DNA of 64,000 nt from Paenibacillus mellifer (lineage in GTDB: Bacteria > Bacillota > Bacilli > Paenibacillales > Paenibacillaceae), in NCBI RefSeq assembly GCF_023195895.1, contig NZ_JALPRK010000001.1, forward strand, positions 496,001 through 560,000, read 5' to 3'. Below the pieces are notes generated by a model. It had not been told where the DNA came from. It did not search any database and saw only the letters and a program-made list of their open reading frames with translations. Within the stretch, counting starts at the first letter, position 1; each line of letters starts with the position of its first letter. The position numbers and the translations under genes are program-made. Shown here piece by piece: positions 9,077 through 16,294 of this stretch.

Positions 9077-9150
9077 GCGGGTGTAGTTCAATGGTAGAAC
9101 TCCAGCCTTCCAAGCTGGTAGCGTGGGTTCGATTCCCATCACCCGCTCCA
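9077..9150 (+). tRNA. tRNA-Gly (anticodon TCC)
   Basis: Acceptor GCGGGTG/CACCCGC, anticodon stem CCAGC/GCTGG with loop CTTCCAA (TCC at 9109-9111), T-loop TTCGATT, and an encoded CCA at 9148-9150. It lies 32 bp after tRNA-Pro and is probably co-transcribed with it. Confidence 0.95.
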
Positions 9151-9164
9151 TATGAAAGAATTCG

Positions 9165-9193
9165 AAATCCTTACTCTGGTAAGGATTTTTTTG
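9165..9193 (+). terminator. Terminator of the tRNA operon
   Basis: Stem AAATCCTTAC / GTAAGGATTT with a four-base loop, running into a T tract. Confidence 0.88.
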
Positions 9194-9250
9194 CGTTTTA
9201 AAGCTGGAACCGGCGGCGTCTAAAAATTTAAATACACAATTTTTAATATT

Positions 9251-9293
9251 TGTGATTTAAATCACATATATAGTGAAAAATATCACATATAAT
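9251..9293 (+). promoter_or_regulatory. doxX promoter with two Crp/Fnr-like (or Rex-like) sites
   Basis: Site 1, TGTGATTTAAATCACA (9251-9266), is a perfect TGTGA-N6-TCACA palindrome. Site 2, AGTGAAAAATATCACA (9272-9287), is a near match centred 21 bp later. The -10 is TATAAT at 9288-9293 and the -35 position is poor. With transcription starting near 9300, site 1 is centred at -41.5, the usual class II activator position. Rex (TTGTGA-N6-TCACAA) is an alternative binder. Confidence 0.65.
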
Positions 9294-9354
9294 AAAGACA
9301 TCAAAGATGATCATCCGAAAAACAAAATCGTACATAACCAAAGGAGTGGGTATC

Positions 9355-9882
9355 ATGTTTAACAATATCCTTAGAACAAATAAAGTGGCAATGTGGCTCT
9401 TGACCGTCATCCGCGTGTATCTCGGCTATCAATGGATCGAAGCCGGCTATCATAAACTGACCGGCGGCTTCGATGCCGCGGGCTTCCTGACCGGAGCGAT
9501 CGCGAACAGCACCGGCGAACACCCCGCCGTGCAAGGCTGGTGGGCGACCTTCTTACAACACTTCGCCCTGCCAAACGTCGACCTCTTCAATGTCTTGGTG
9601 CCTTACGGTGAATTCCTGGTCGGCATCGGTCTCATCCTCGGTACCTTCACCACCTTCGCCGCACTGATGGGCTTCGTGATGAACGCCGCGTTCCTCTTCT
9701 CGGGTACGGTAAGCACCAACGCACAAATGTTGATTCTTGAAGTCCTGGTCCTCGTCGCTGCGGCCAACGCCGGCAAAATCGGCCTCGACTACTATGTACT
9801 TCCTTACCTCCGCAAGCTGTTTCATAAGAAAAAAGATGCTGGAACGCAAACCCCAGCGCCTAAACAACCGCACATGGCGTAA
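9355..9882 (+). CDS. DoxX family membrane protein
   Basis: A 175-residue inner-membrane protein with four predicted helices. The family-typical first segment is VIRVYLGYQWIEAGYHKLTG, followed by a loop with AVQGWWATFLQHFALPNVDLFN, then PYGEFLVGIGLILGTFTTFAALMGFVMNAAFLFSGT and a last helix before a basic, proline-rich tail. DoxX proteins are linked to quinone-dependent oxidation and to redox stress; the substrate here is unknown. An in-frame ATG exists at 9307, but AAGGAGTGGGTATC directly precedes 9355. The promoter carries paired Crp/Fnr-like sites, suggesting control by oxygen or redox state. Confidence 0.88.
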   Translation: MFNNILRTNKVAMWLLTVIRVYLGYQWIEAGYHKLTGGFDAAGFLTGAIANSTGEHPAVQGWWATFLQHFALPNVDLFNVLVPYGEFLVGIGLILGTFTTFAALMGFVMNAAFLFSGTVSTNAQMLILEVLVLVAAANAGKIGLDYYVLPYLRKLFHKKKDAGTQTPAPKQPHMA

Positions 9883-9896
9883 CGAAGTAACCAAGC

Positions 9897-9927
9897 AGAA
9901 GGGCTCTCCTCGAGAGTCCTTCTTTTA
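9897..9927 (+). terminator. Terminator after the DoxX gene
   Basis: Stem AGAAGG-G-CTCTC / GAGAG-T-CCTTCT with loop CTC, followed by TTTTA. Confidence 0.85.
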
Positions 9928-9933
9928 TTAATA

Positions 9934-9966
9934 TGACATTGCTATGTCGCATTTCTCCGGTATACT
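9934..9966 (+). promoter_or_regulatory. Promoter and operator-like site of the WYL regulator gene
   Basis: A TGACA-N6-TGTC dyad (9934-9949) overlaps a -35-like TTGCTA (9939-9944), which is 16 bp from the -10 TATACT (9961-9966). The same dyad recurs at 10913-10928 in front of the next operon at the same distance from its -10. Autoregulation by the encoded WYL/HTH protein is inferred. Confidence 0.6.
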
Positions 9967-9989
9967 TGATTTCAAAGGAGAGGGTACAC

Positions 9990-10910
9990 ATGCAGATGAA
10001 CCGGCTGTTCCAAATCGTATACTTGCTGCTGGAACGCAAGACGATGACCGCCGCCGAGCTGGCGCAGCGGTTCGAGGTGTCCACCCGTACGATCTACCGA
10101 GATATTGATACGTTAAGCGGTGCGGGAATTCCCGTCTACGCCAGCAAAGGGAAAGGCGGCGGAATTGGGCTGTTGCCGGACTTTGTCCTGAACAAATCCC
10201 TGTTGTCAGAAGACGAGCAGAAGGAAATCCTGTTTGGACTGCAGAGTCTGGAAGCCACGAACGCCCTGCAGACGAGCCAAGTGTTGTCCAAACTGAGCAC
10301 GCTTTTCCGAAAAGAGGAGGTCCACTGGATTGATGTCGATTTCTCCGGTTGGAACAGCGGGGATGTGGAGCGCAGCAAATTCGGACTGTTGAAGACGGCC
10401 ATTTTGGAGCAGCGGGTTGCGAAGTTTGTTTACTATAGCTCGTATGGCAAGAGGACGGAGCGGCACGTCGAGCCGATGAGGCTGCAGTTTAAGAACCGCT
10501 CATGGTATTTGCAGTGTTATTGTTTGCAGAGCCGAGATTTACGCACGTTTAAAATCAGCCGGATTGAAGAGCTTGAGATCACCGATCGGTTGTATGAGCT
10601 CCGCCGGGACATTCAGCTTAAGCCTGTGGATGTCGCGATGCCGGACGATCAATTCACCTACGTGGACCTTGAGCTCTTGTTTCCCCCGCATATGGCGTAC
10701 AGGATCTTTGATGAGTTTGAGCGGACCCGCATTCTCAAACAGAAGGACGACTATTTCCTTGTTACGGCCAGCTATCCGGAGGATGACTGGATATATGGTT
10801 ATCTACTGTCCTTTGGCGAGAATGTGAAGGTTCTTTCGCCGCCGCATATCCGGGATATTTTACAAGCCAAAGCAAAGAAAATTGCCGAAATGTATTCCAA
10901 TCCTTCTTAA
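9990..10910 (+). CDS. YafY/YobV-type HTH-WYL transcriptional regulator
   Basis: A 306-residue regulator. The N-terminal HTH_11 domain reads LAQRFEVSTRTIYRDIDTL; the glycine-rich hinge SKGKGGGIGLLPDF follows; the WYL domain (~residues 130-210) includes FVYYSSYGKRTERHVEPMRLQFKNRSWYLQCYC, with a C-terminal extension domain. WYL domains bind small ligands or nucleic acids. An open frame reaches back to 9933, but AAAGGAGAGG before 9990 sets the start. The next genes encode a zinc-ribbon protein and a GyrI-like domain protein, the same company kept by yobV-yobU in Bacillus. Confidence 0.92.
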   Translation: MQMNRLFQIVYLLLERKTMTAAELAQRFEVSTRTIYRDIDTLSGAGIPVYASKGKGGGIGLLPDFVLNKSLLSEDEQKEILFGLQSLEATNALQTSQVLSKLSTLFRKEEVHWIDVDFSGWNSGDVERSKFGLLKTAILEQRVAKFVYYSSYGKRTERHVEPMRLQFKNRSWYLQCYCLQSRDLRTFKISRIEELEITDRLYELRRDIQLKPVDVAMPDDQFTYVDLELLFPPHMAYRIFDEFERTRILKQKDDYFLVTASYPEDDWIYGYLLSFGENVKVLSPPHIRDILQAKAKKIAEMYSNPS

Positions 10911-10912
10911 TA

Positions 10913-10946
10913 TGACAGACAGATGTCAAATTCGCCTTGCTAAAAT
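10913..10946 (+). promoter_or_regulatory. Promoter and operator-like site of the zinc-ribbon/GyrI operon
   Basis: TGACA-GACAGA-TGTCA (10913-10928) lies immediately upstream of a -10-like TAAAAT (10941-10946). Its distance to the -10 matches within 1 bp the arrangement at 9934-9966. Confidence 0.6.
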
Positions 10947-10975
10947 GAGGGCATCTTAAGGAGGAGGGATTGGAT

Positions 10976-11257
10976 ATGAATATGAATCAGACGGGAAACG
11001 TAACGTTCTGTCAAAGCTGCGGGATGCCGCTGTCGAACGAAGAGGTACTGGGCACAAACGGGGATGGCAGCAAACATCAGGAGTATTGCGTGTACTGCTA
11101 CGAGGGAGGACAGTTCACAAGCGAGGTGACGATGGAGGAAATGATCGAGCAATGCTTGAAGTTTGGCGGGGATTCCGGCATGTTTGCGGATAAGGTCAAA
11201 GCGAAGGAGACCATGTTAGCCTGGTTCCCGACGTTGAAGCGCTGGAAGCAAGACTAG
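10976..11257 (+). CDS. Putative zinc-ribbon domain protein
   Basis: A 93-residue protein. The N-terminal ribbon has FCQSCGMPL and, about 30 residues on, YCVYCYEGG, giving four cysteines for one zinc. The rest is helical with MEEMIEQCLKFGG. Such proteins are often encoded beside YafY/WYL regulators. AAGGAGGAGGG lies 8 nt before the ATG at 10976; a TTG at 10970 is also in frame. First gene of a two-gene operon with the GyrI-like protein; role unknown. Confidence 0.85.
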   Translation: MNMNQTGNVTFCQSCGMPLSNEEVLGTNGDGSKHQEYCVYCYEGGQFTSEVTMEEMIEQCLKFGGDSGMFADKVKAKETMLAWFPTLKRWKQD

Positions 11258-11273
11258 GATGGAGCGTGGGATC

Positions 11274-11903
11274 ATGGCAGATAAATTGGATTTCAAAAAG
11301 AAATACAAAGACTTGTATCTACCGGGGAGAGAGCCGGTACTGGTTGGAGTGCCGCCGATGCAGTTCCTCATGGTGGACGGTAAAGGCGACCCCGATGGAG
11401 GGAGCTATCAAATGGCTGTACAGAAGCTGTACGCTTTATCGTATGGTATCAAAATGAGCAAATTGGGAGAAAACAAGCCTGCCGGTTACTTCGAATATGT
11501 CGTTCCTCCGCTGGAGGGATTATGGGATTCGGAGAATATCGGGTTTGATCCGAATCGGGACAAGTGGGTTTGGACCTCGATGATCCGCCAGCCTGAATTC
11601 GTCACAGAGGAGCTGCTGAACCGGGTGAAGGTACGGACGGCGAAGAAGAAGCCCGAGCTCGATTTGAATGACGTAAGATTAGCCGTCTTCGAGGAGGGGC
11701 TTTGCGTCCAAGTGATGCATAGGGGTCCATTTAAGACCGAACAAGAATCGGTGGCCCGGTTGGCTTCCTTTCTTGAGGCGAACGGATTAGCCGAGAATTT
11801 CGATGATCTTCGCAAACATCATGAAATCTATTTGTCGGACCCGCGCAAAACCGCGCCCGAGAAGATGAAAACCGTATTGCGGCATCCGGTAAAGCGGCTA
11901 TAG
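11274..11903 (+). CDS. GyrI-like small-molecule-binding domain protein (YobU-like)
   Basis: A 209-residue cytosolic protein. After a short basic lead it shows EPVLVGVPPMQFLMVDGKGDP and later AGYFEYVVPPLEGLW and EEGLCVQVMHRGPFKTEQESVARL, matching the GyrI-like/AraC effector-binding fold. The end, DLRKHHEIYLSDPRKTAPEKM, is a hallmark of this subfamily. It lies 16 bp after the zinc-ribbon gene and probably acts with it, perhaps sensing or sequestering a ligand related to the upstream WYL regulator (inference). ATG at 11259 is an alternative start, but GGAG precedes 11274. Confidence 0.88.
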   Translation: MADKLDFKKKYKDLYLPGREPVLVGVPPMQFLMVDGKGDPDGGSYQMAVQKLYALSYGIKMSKLGENKPAGYFEYVVPPLEGLWDSENIGFDPNRDKWVWTSMIRQPEFVTEELLNRVKVRTAKKKPELDLNDVRLAVFEEGLCVQVMHRGPFKTEQESVARLASFLEANGLAENFDDLRKHHEIYLSDPRKTAPEKMKTVLRHPVKRL

Positions 11904-11920
11904 CTGTATCGCCGCCTTGT

Positions 11921-12127
11921 TTATTCGGTTTTGCCCGGGAGGATGGTTTTCACCCGGCCTACCTGACCGTCCTGCAGCCGGACCTTGATGCCATGCGGAT
12001 GGGTAGCGGAATTGGTCAGGATGTCCTTGACCACGCCGCGGGTCAGCTTGCCGGTGGGCTGGTCCTTTTTTAATACGATGTCCACGGTGAGGCCGGGCGC
12101 GATGTTTTTTCTTTCATTGCCGTTCAT
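11921..12127 (-). CDS. ywbE: YwbE family protein
   Basis: A 68-residue basic protein with the conserved YwbE core: PGLTVDIVLKKDQPTGKLTRG, DILTNSATHPHGIKV and LQDGQVGRVKTI. Function is not established in any species I know of. The ATG follows AAGGAG at good spacing. It is transcribed against the GyrI-like gene and ends 17 bp from it. Confidence 0.9.
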   Translation of the reverse strand: MNGNERKNIAPGLTVDIVLKKDQPTGKLTRGVVKDILTNSATHPHGIKVRLQDGQVGRVKTILPGKTE

Positions 12128-12200
12128 GGGCGTGTTTCTCCTTTGCGTTAGGGTTGTGGAGCCAAATAACTTCTCTAAGATACCATAATTTCACGGCGGC

Positions 12201-12230
12201 TTGCCAACGGCAGCCGGTTTAGCATATAAT
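12201..12230 (+). promoter_or_regulatory. Sigma-A promoter of pheST
   Basis: TTGCCA, 18 bp, TATAAT. Transcription would start near 12237 and enter the T-box leader. Confidence 0.75.
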
Positions 12231-12236
12231 AGCAGT

Positions 12237-12566
12237 TAATTATGACATGAAATGCGTTGATGGAGAAGAGTAAGCAGAGAACCGACCAACAGGGAAGGGA
12301 CGCCGAAGATTGAGAGCGTCGCTAGGGAGCCGGTGCTGCTGAAGTTCGCTCCGGAGCAGTTCCTTGAACTGTCGCTGTACGGGCAAAGCCGTAAGGCTTG
12401 TTGGGCAGGCCGGCACATTAAGGGATACCGGTTACGAGCCGTTATTTCGTTGAAGTGAGAGCAACGCGCAATCCCAGCGCCTTGAGGCTGAGGAAGGTTA
12501 TGCGGCGCTCTAACAAGGGTGGTACCACGGTCTTTTCGTCCCTTACGGGAGAGAAGGCCTTTTTAT
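12237..12566 (+). promoter_or_regulatory. T-box leader (Phe) controlling pheST
   Basis: The 14-15-base T-box AGGGTGGTACCACGG is at 12516-12530. It is preceded by a long structured leader with a Stem I-like region carrying AGTA; the likely Phe specifier TTC is at 12345-12347. It is followed by a terminator (GGTCTTTTCGTCCC / GGGAGAGAAGGCC then TTTTTA, 12529-12566). Uncharged tRNA-Phe binding would favour the antiterminator and switch on pheST. Confidence 0.93.
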
Positions 12567-12673
12567 TTTGTCTTAAGAGGTTGACTTTTTGAACTGACGC
12601 TTAGGACTCGGAAAGGTTTTGTAAGAAACCGATCGAGAAGCAGCGCTCATCACATTTTTAGGAGGAGCAATCC

Positions 12674-13708
12674 ATGAAAGAACGTCTAGAAGCAATAAAA
12701 GCAGAGGCGCTCAAAGAGCTGGCGGGAACAACGGACGCCGGGCATTTGAACGACCTGCGAGTCAAATATTTGGGCAAAAAGGGCGCATTAACCGAAATCC
12801 TGCGCGGGATGGGATCCTTAAGCGCGGAGGAGCGGCCGGTAATCGGCCAGGTCGGCAATGAGGTGAGAGCCGCGGTCGAAGCGGTGATCGAAGAGAAGCA
12901 AGCGAACTTCCATCGTCAGGAGACCGAAGCGCGCCTGGCTGCCGAAAGAGTCGACGTGACGCTGCCCGGCCGTCCGCTTAAACAAGGGAGCATTCATCCA
13001 CTTAACCAGGTGATCCAGGAGATCGAGGATATTTTCATCGGCATGGGTTATCGGATTGCGGAAGGCCCCGAGGTGGAAACCGACTACCACAACTTTGAAG
13101 CGCTGAATTTGCCGAAGGACCATCCGGCCCGCGACATGCAGGATTCCTTTTACCTGACGGAGGATCTGTTGATGCGCACGCAAACGTCACCGGTACAGGT
13201 GCGTACGATGGAGGCGATGCAAGGCGAAGTGCCGGTCAAGATCATCTGCCCGGGACGCGTATTTCGACGGGACGACGATGATGCGACCCACTCGTTCCAG
13301 TTCCATCAAATTGAAGGGCTGGTTGTTGGCAAAAGAATCCGGATGAGCGACCTCAAGGGCACCCTGCTGGAGTTCACACGTAAAATGTTCGGGCCGAACA
13401 CGCAAATTCGTTTGCGTCCGAGCTTCTTCCCGTTCACCGAACCAAGCGTCGAGGTTGACGTGACCTGCATGAAATGCGGCGGCGACGGTTGCCGGGTATG
13501 CAAGCAGTCCGGCTGGCTGGAGATTCTCGGCAGCGGCATGGTGCATCCGCGCGTGCTGGAGATGAGCGGTTATGATCCCGAAGAGTACAGCGGTTTCGCA
13601 TTCGGGATGGGCGTGGAACGGATCGCTATGCTGAAGTACGGCGTCGACGACATCCGCTACTTCTACAATAACGATCTGCGTTTCCTGCAGCAGTTTGCCA
13701 GAGTTTAA
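12674..13708 (+). CDS. pheS: Phenylalanyl-tRNA synthetase alpha subunit
   Basis: A 344-residue catalytic subunit of the alpha2-beta2 enzyme that charges tRNA-Phe. It has an N-terminal coiled coil (~1-90), then the class II core: motif 2 [20 protein letters not shown] and motif 3 [23 protein letters not shown] lies 7 nt before the ATG. It is followed after 29 bp by pheT; both are under the Phe T-box. Confidence 0.98.
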   Translation: MKERLEAIKAEALKELAGTTDAGHLNDLRVKYLGKKGALTEILRGMGSLSAEERPVIGQVGNEVRAAVEAVIEEKQANFHRQETEARLAAERVDVTLPGRPLKQGSIHPLNQVIQEIEDIFIGMGYRIAEGPEVETDYHNFEALNLPKDHPARDMQDSFYLTEDLLMRTQTSPVQVRTMEAMQGEVPVKIICPGRVFRRDDDDATHSFQFHQIEGLVVGKRIRMSDLKGTLLEFTRKMFGPNTQIRLRPSFFPFTEPSVEVDVTCMKCGGDGCRVCKQSGWLEILGSGMVHPRVLEMSGYDPEEYSGFAFGMGVERIAMLKYGVDDIRYFYNNDLRFLQQFARV

Positions 13709-13737
13709 TTTATCGTAAAGAGGGAAGGGAACTGACA

Positions 13738-16179
13738 ATGAAAGTATCAACCGAGTGGTTGTCCGACTATATTTCCCTGGAAGGGGTCAACATTGAAGAG
13801 CTGGCAGAGCAAATCACCCGTTCCGGGATCGAAATCGATTCGATCGAAAATCGCAATCAAGGCGTTACTAACGTCGTGGTTGGTTTTGTGAAGAGCAAAG
13901 AGAAGCATCCCGATGCCGACAAGCTGAACATCTGCCTCGTCGACGCCGGGCAGGAGGAAGAACTGCAAATCGTTTGCGGCGCAAAGAACGTAGCCGCAGG
14001 CCAGAAGGTTCCGGTAGCGCTGGTTGGTGCGAAGCTGCCGGGCGGGCTGGAAATCAAGAAAGCCAAGCTGCGCGGCGTCTTGTCGCAAGGGATGATCTGT
14101 TCGGCCAAGGAGCTGGGCATGAACGACAAGCTGCTGCCGAAGGAACTGCAGGAGGGCATTCTCGTATTGCCTGAGGACGCTGCAATCGGCACGCCGATCG
14201 CAGCCCTGCTGGGCCTGGACGACAAGGTGCTGGATTTTGACCTCACGCCAAACCGTTCCGACTGCTTGAGTATGCTCGGGGCCGCTTATGAAGTTGGGGC
14301 GATATTGAGCCGCGACGTGAAGCTGCCGCAGCCGAAGCTTGCCGACCCAGGCGAGTCGGCGAAGAATCGAATTCAAGTGAAGATTGACGCGCCTGAACTG
14401 TGCAGCCGTTATGCGGTGCGCTACATCTCCGGCGTAAAGATCGGCCCTTCGCCGCTGTGGATGCAAAATCGATTGATGGCGGCAGGGATTCGGCCAATCA
14501 GCAATATCGTTGACATCACGAACTACGTGATGCTCGAATACGGGCAGCCGTTGCACGCATTTGACGCCGACAAGATCGCCGGCAGTACGCTGGGCGTGCG
14601 CCAGGCGAAAGCCGGCGAGAAGCTGGTGACGCTAGACGGTCAAGAACGCGAGCTGGAAGCAGGCGCCTTGCTGATCGTAGATGGTGAGGATCGTCCGGTT
14701 GCTTTGGCCGGCGTGATGGGCGGACTCGATACGGAAGTGACAGATCAAACGGTTAACATCGTGCTGGAGTCGGCGAGATTTGCCGGCGGGAGTGTTCGCA
14801 AAACGTCACGGACATTGGGGCTTCGCTCGGAGGCTTCGCAACGGTTCGAGAAAGAGGTGGATCCGGCGGCTGTGATTCCAGCTTTGAATCGCGCGGCTGC
14901 GCTGATGGCAGCCCATGCTGGAGGCCATGTGCCACAGGGGATCGTGGAAGTCGTTCATCGCGAGCCGGAAGAGAAGATTATCGCCTTGTCGCTCGCAAAG
15001 CTGAACGATTACCTGGGCACGAGCATCTCCTCCCTGGAGGCGAAAGCCATTTTGACCCGGCTTCGCTTCGAAAGTGCCGGCTCCGAGGAGGTCATCGAGG
15101 TCCGTGTGCCGACACGCCGCGGTGACATCACGCGCGACGTTGATTTGATTGAAGAAGTGGCTCGGCTGTACGGCTACGACAACATCCCGACAACGATGAT
15201 TGAAGGCGTTACGACAATCGGCGGCTACACAAAACCGCAGGCGCTGCGCCGGACCCTTCGCTGTTTGCTCGGACATGGCGGTTGGCAGGAAGTCATGGGC
15301 TACTCCTTCATCCGCGAAGGGGTGAGCGCCAGCTTCCCACAGTTAGTTGAAGGGGATAAGGAAATCCGCTTGGCTATGCCAATGAGTGAGGACCGCAGCG
15401 TACTGCGAGGCAGCCTATTGCCGGGGATGATCGATATCGCCGTTTACAACCGCAACCGTAAGGAGGATAATCTGGCGTTGTTCGAAATCGGCGGGATTTT
15501 CCGGACCTCGGAGGAGAAGTTGACTCAACAGCCAAGCGAGCTGCCGGTACTTTCCCTGTTATTGACAGGAGATCGGGCGGAGAAACGCTGGAATGCCCCG
15601 GCTGAGAAAGTAGATTTCTTCGATCTCAAAGGCGCGTTGGAGAGCCTGCTCGAGTACCTAGGCCTAGCTGACCGAGTTTCGTATGAAGCGGATCGGCCGC
15701 AAGGCTTCCATCCAGGGCGTTCGGCTTCGGTGTTCCTGAACGGGACAACCGGGAAGGAGCGCATCGGTTCGCTTGGCCAGCTTCATCCGGAGCTGCAGCG
15801 GGAGATGGATCTCGACGACACGTATGTTGCCGAGCTGCTGCTTGAACCGCTGTACCGTTACGCCGGCGAAGCTTACGTCTACCAAGAGCTGCCGCGTTAT
15901 CCAGCGATGCAGCGCGACATCGCCGTCGTTGTCGGCTCCGAGGTGGAAGCAGGAGCGTTAATCGGCGTGATTCGCGAAACGGCAGGCGAACTGCTTGAAT
16001 CGGTAGAGGTATTCGACGTCTTTACTGGAGCCAAACTAGGCGAAAGGAAGAAGAGTGTGGCTTTATCGCTCGTGTATCGTCACATGGAACGGACGTTGAC
16101 GGACGAAGAAGTGGCTTCGGTCCACGACCGGGTGGTCGAAGGACTGTCGCAAACTTTTGCGGCTGAACTTAGAAAATAG
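13738..16179 (+). CDS. pheT: Phenylalanyl-tRNA synthetase beta subunit
   Basis: An 813-residue partner of PheS. In order: an N-terminal tRNA-binding (EMAP-like) domain with VVVGFVKSKEKHPDADKLNIC, B1/B5 and B3/B4 editing domains (EYGQPLHAFDADKI; RRGDITRDVDLIEEVARLYGY), a catalytic-like core, and a C-terminal anticodon-binding FDX-ACB domain (YPAMQRDIAVVV...SLVYRHMERTLTDEEV). Full length for a bacterial PheT. Confidence 0.98.
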   Translation: MKVSTEWLSDYISLEGVNIEELAEQITRSGIEIDSIENRNQGVTNVVVGFVKSKEKHPDADKLNICLVDAGQEEELQIVCGAKNVAAGQKVPVALVGAKLPGGLEIKKAKLRGVLSQGMICSAKELGMNDKLLPKELQEGILVLPEDAAIGTPIAALLGLDDKVLDFDLTPNRSDCLSMLGAAYEVGAILSRDVKLPQPKLADPGESAKNRIQVKIDAPELCSRYAVRYISGVKIGPSPLWMQNRLMAAGIRPISNIVDITNYVMLEYGQPLHAFDADKIAGSTLGVRQAKAGEKLVTLDGQERELEAGALLIVDGEDRPVALAGVMGGLDTEVTDQTVNIVLESARFAGGSVRKTSRTLGLRSEASQRFEKEVDPAAVIPALNRAAALMAAHAGGHVPQGIVEVVHREPEEKIIALSLAKLNDYLGTSISSLEAKAILTRLRFESAGSEEVIEVRVPTRRGDITRDVDLIEEVARLYGYDNIPTTMIEGVTTIGGYTKPQALRRTLRCLLGHGGWQEVMGYSFIREGVSASFPQLVEGDKEIRLAMPMSEDRSVLRGSLLPGMIDIAVYNRNRKEDNLALFEIGGIFRTSEEKLTQQPSELPVLSLLLTGDRAEKRWNAPAEKVDFFDLKGALESLLEYLGLADRVSYEADRPQGFHPGRSASVFLNGTTGKERIGSLGQLHPELQREMDLDDTYVAELLLEPLYRYAGEAYVYQELPRYPAMQRDIAVVVGSEVEAGALIGVIRETAGELLESVEVFDVFTGAKLGERKKSVALSLVYRHMERTLTDEEVASVHDRVVEGLSQTFAAELRK

Positions 16180-16185
16180 CAGGAA

Positions 16186-16245
16186 TTACACGAAGTCACA
16201 TCGAATCATTTGAAGGACGACCGATTCGATGTGACTTTCGTGTAA
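16186..16245 (+). terminator. Long hairpin after pheT
   Basis: A 22-bp stem with one bulged base (TTACACGAAGTCACATCGAA... with its complement) closes a ~15-nt loop. It ends the pheST transcript but lacks a clean T run, so it may act as a terminator, a processing site or an RNA-stabilising end. Confidence 0.6.
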
Positions 16246-16294
16246 ATATCAGCATCTAAGAGACGACATACAGGACCGAAGGAGGCACATAGCG

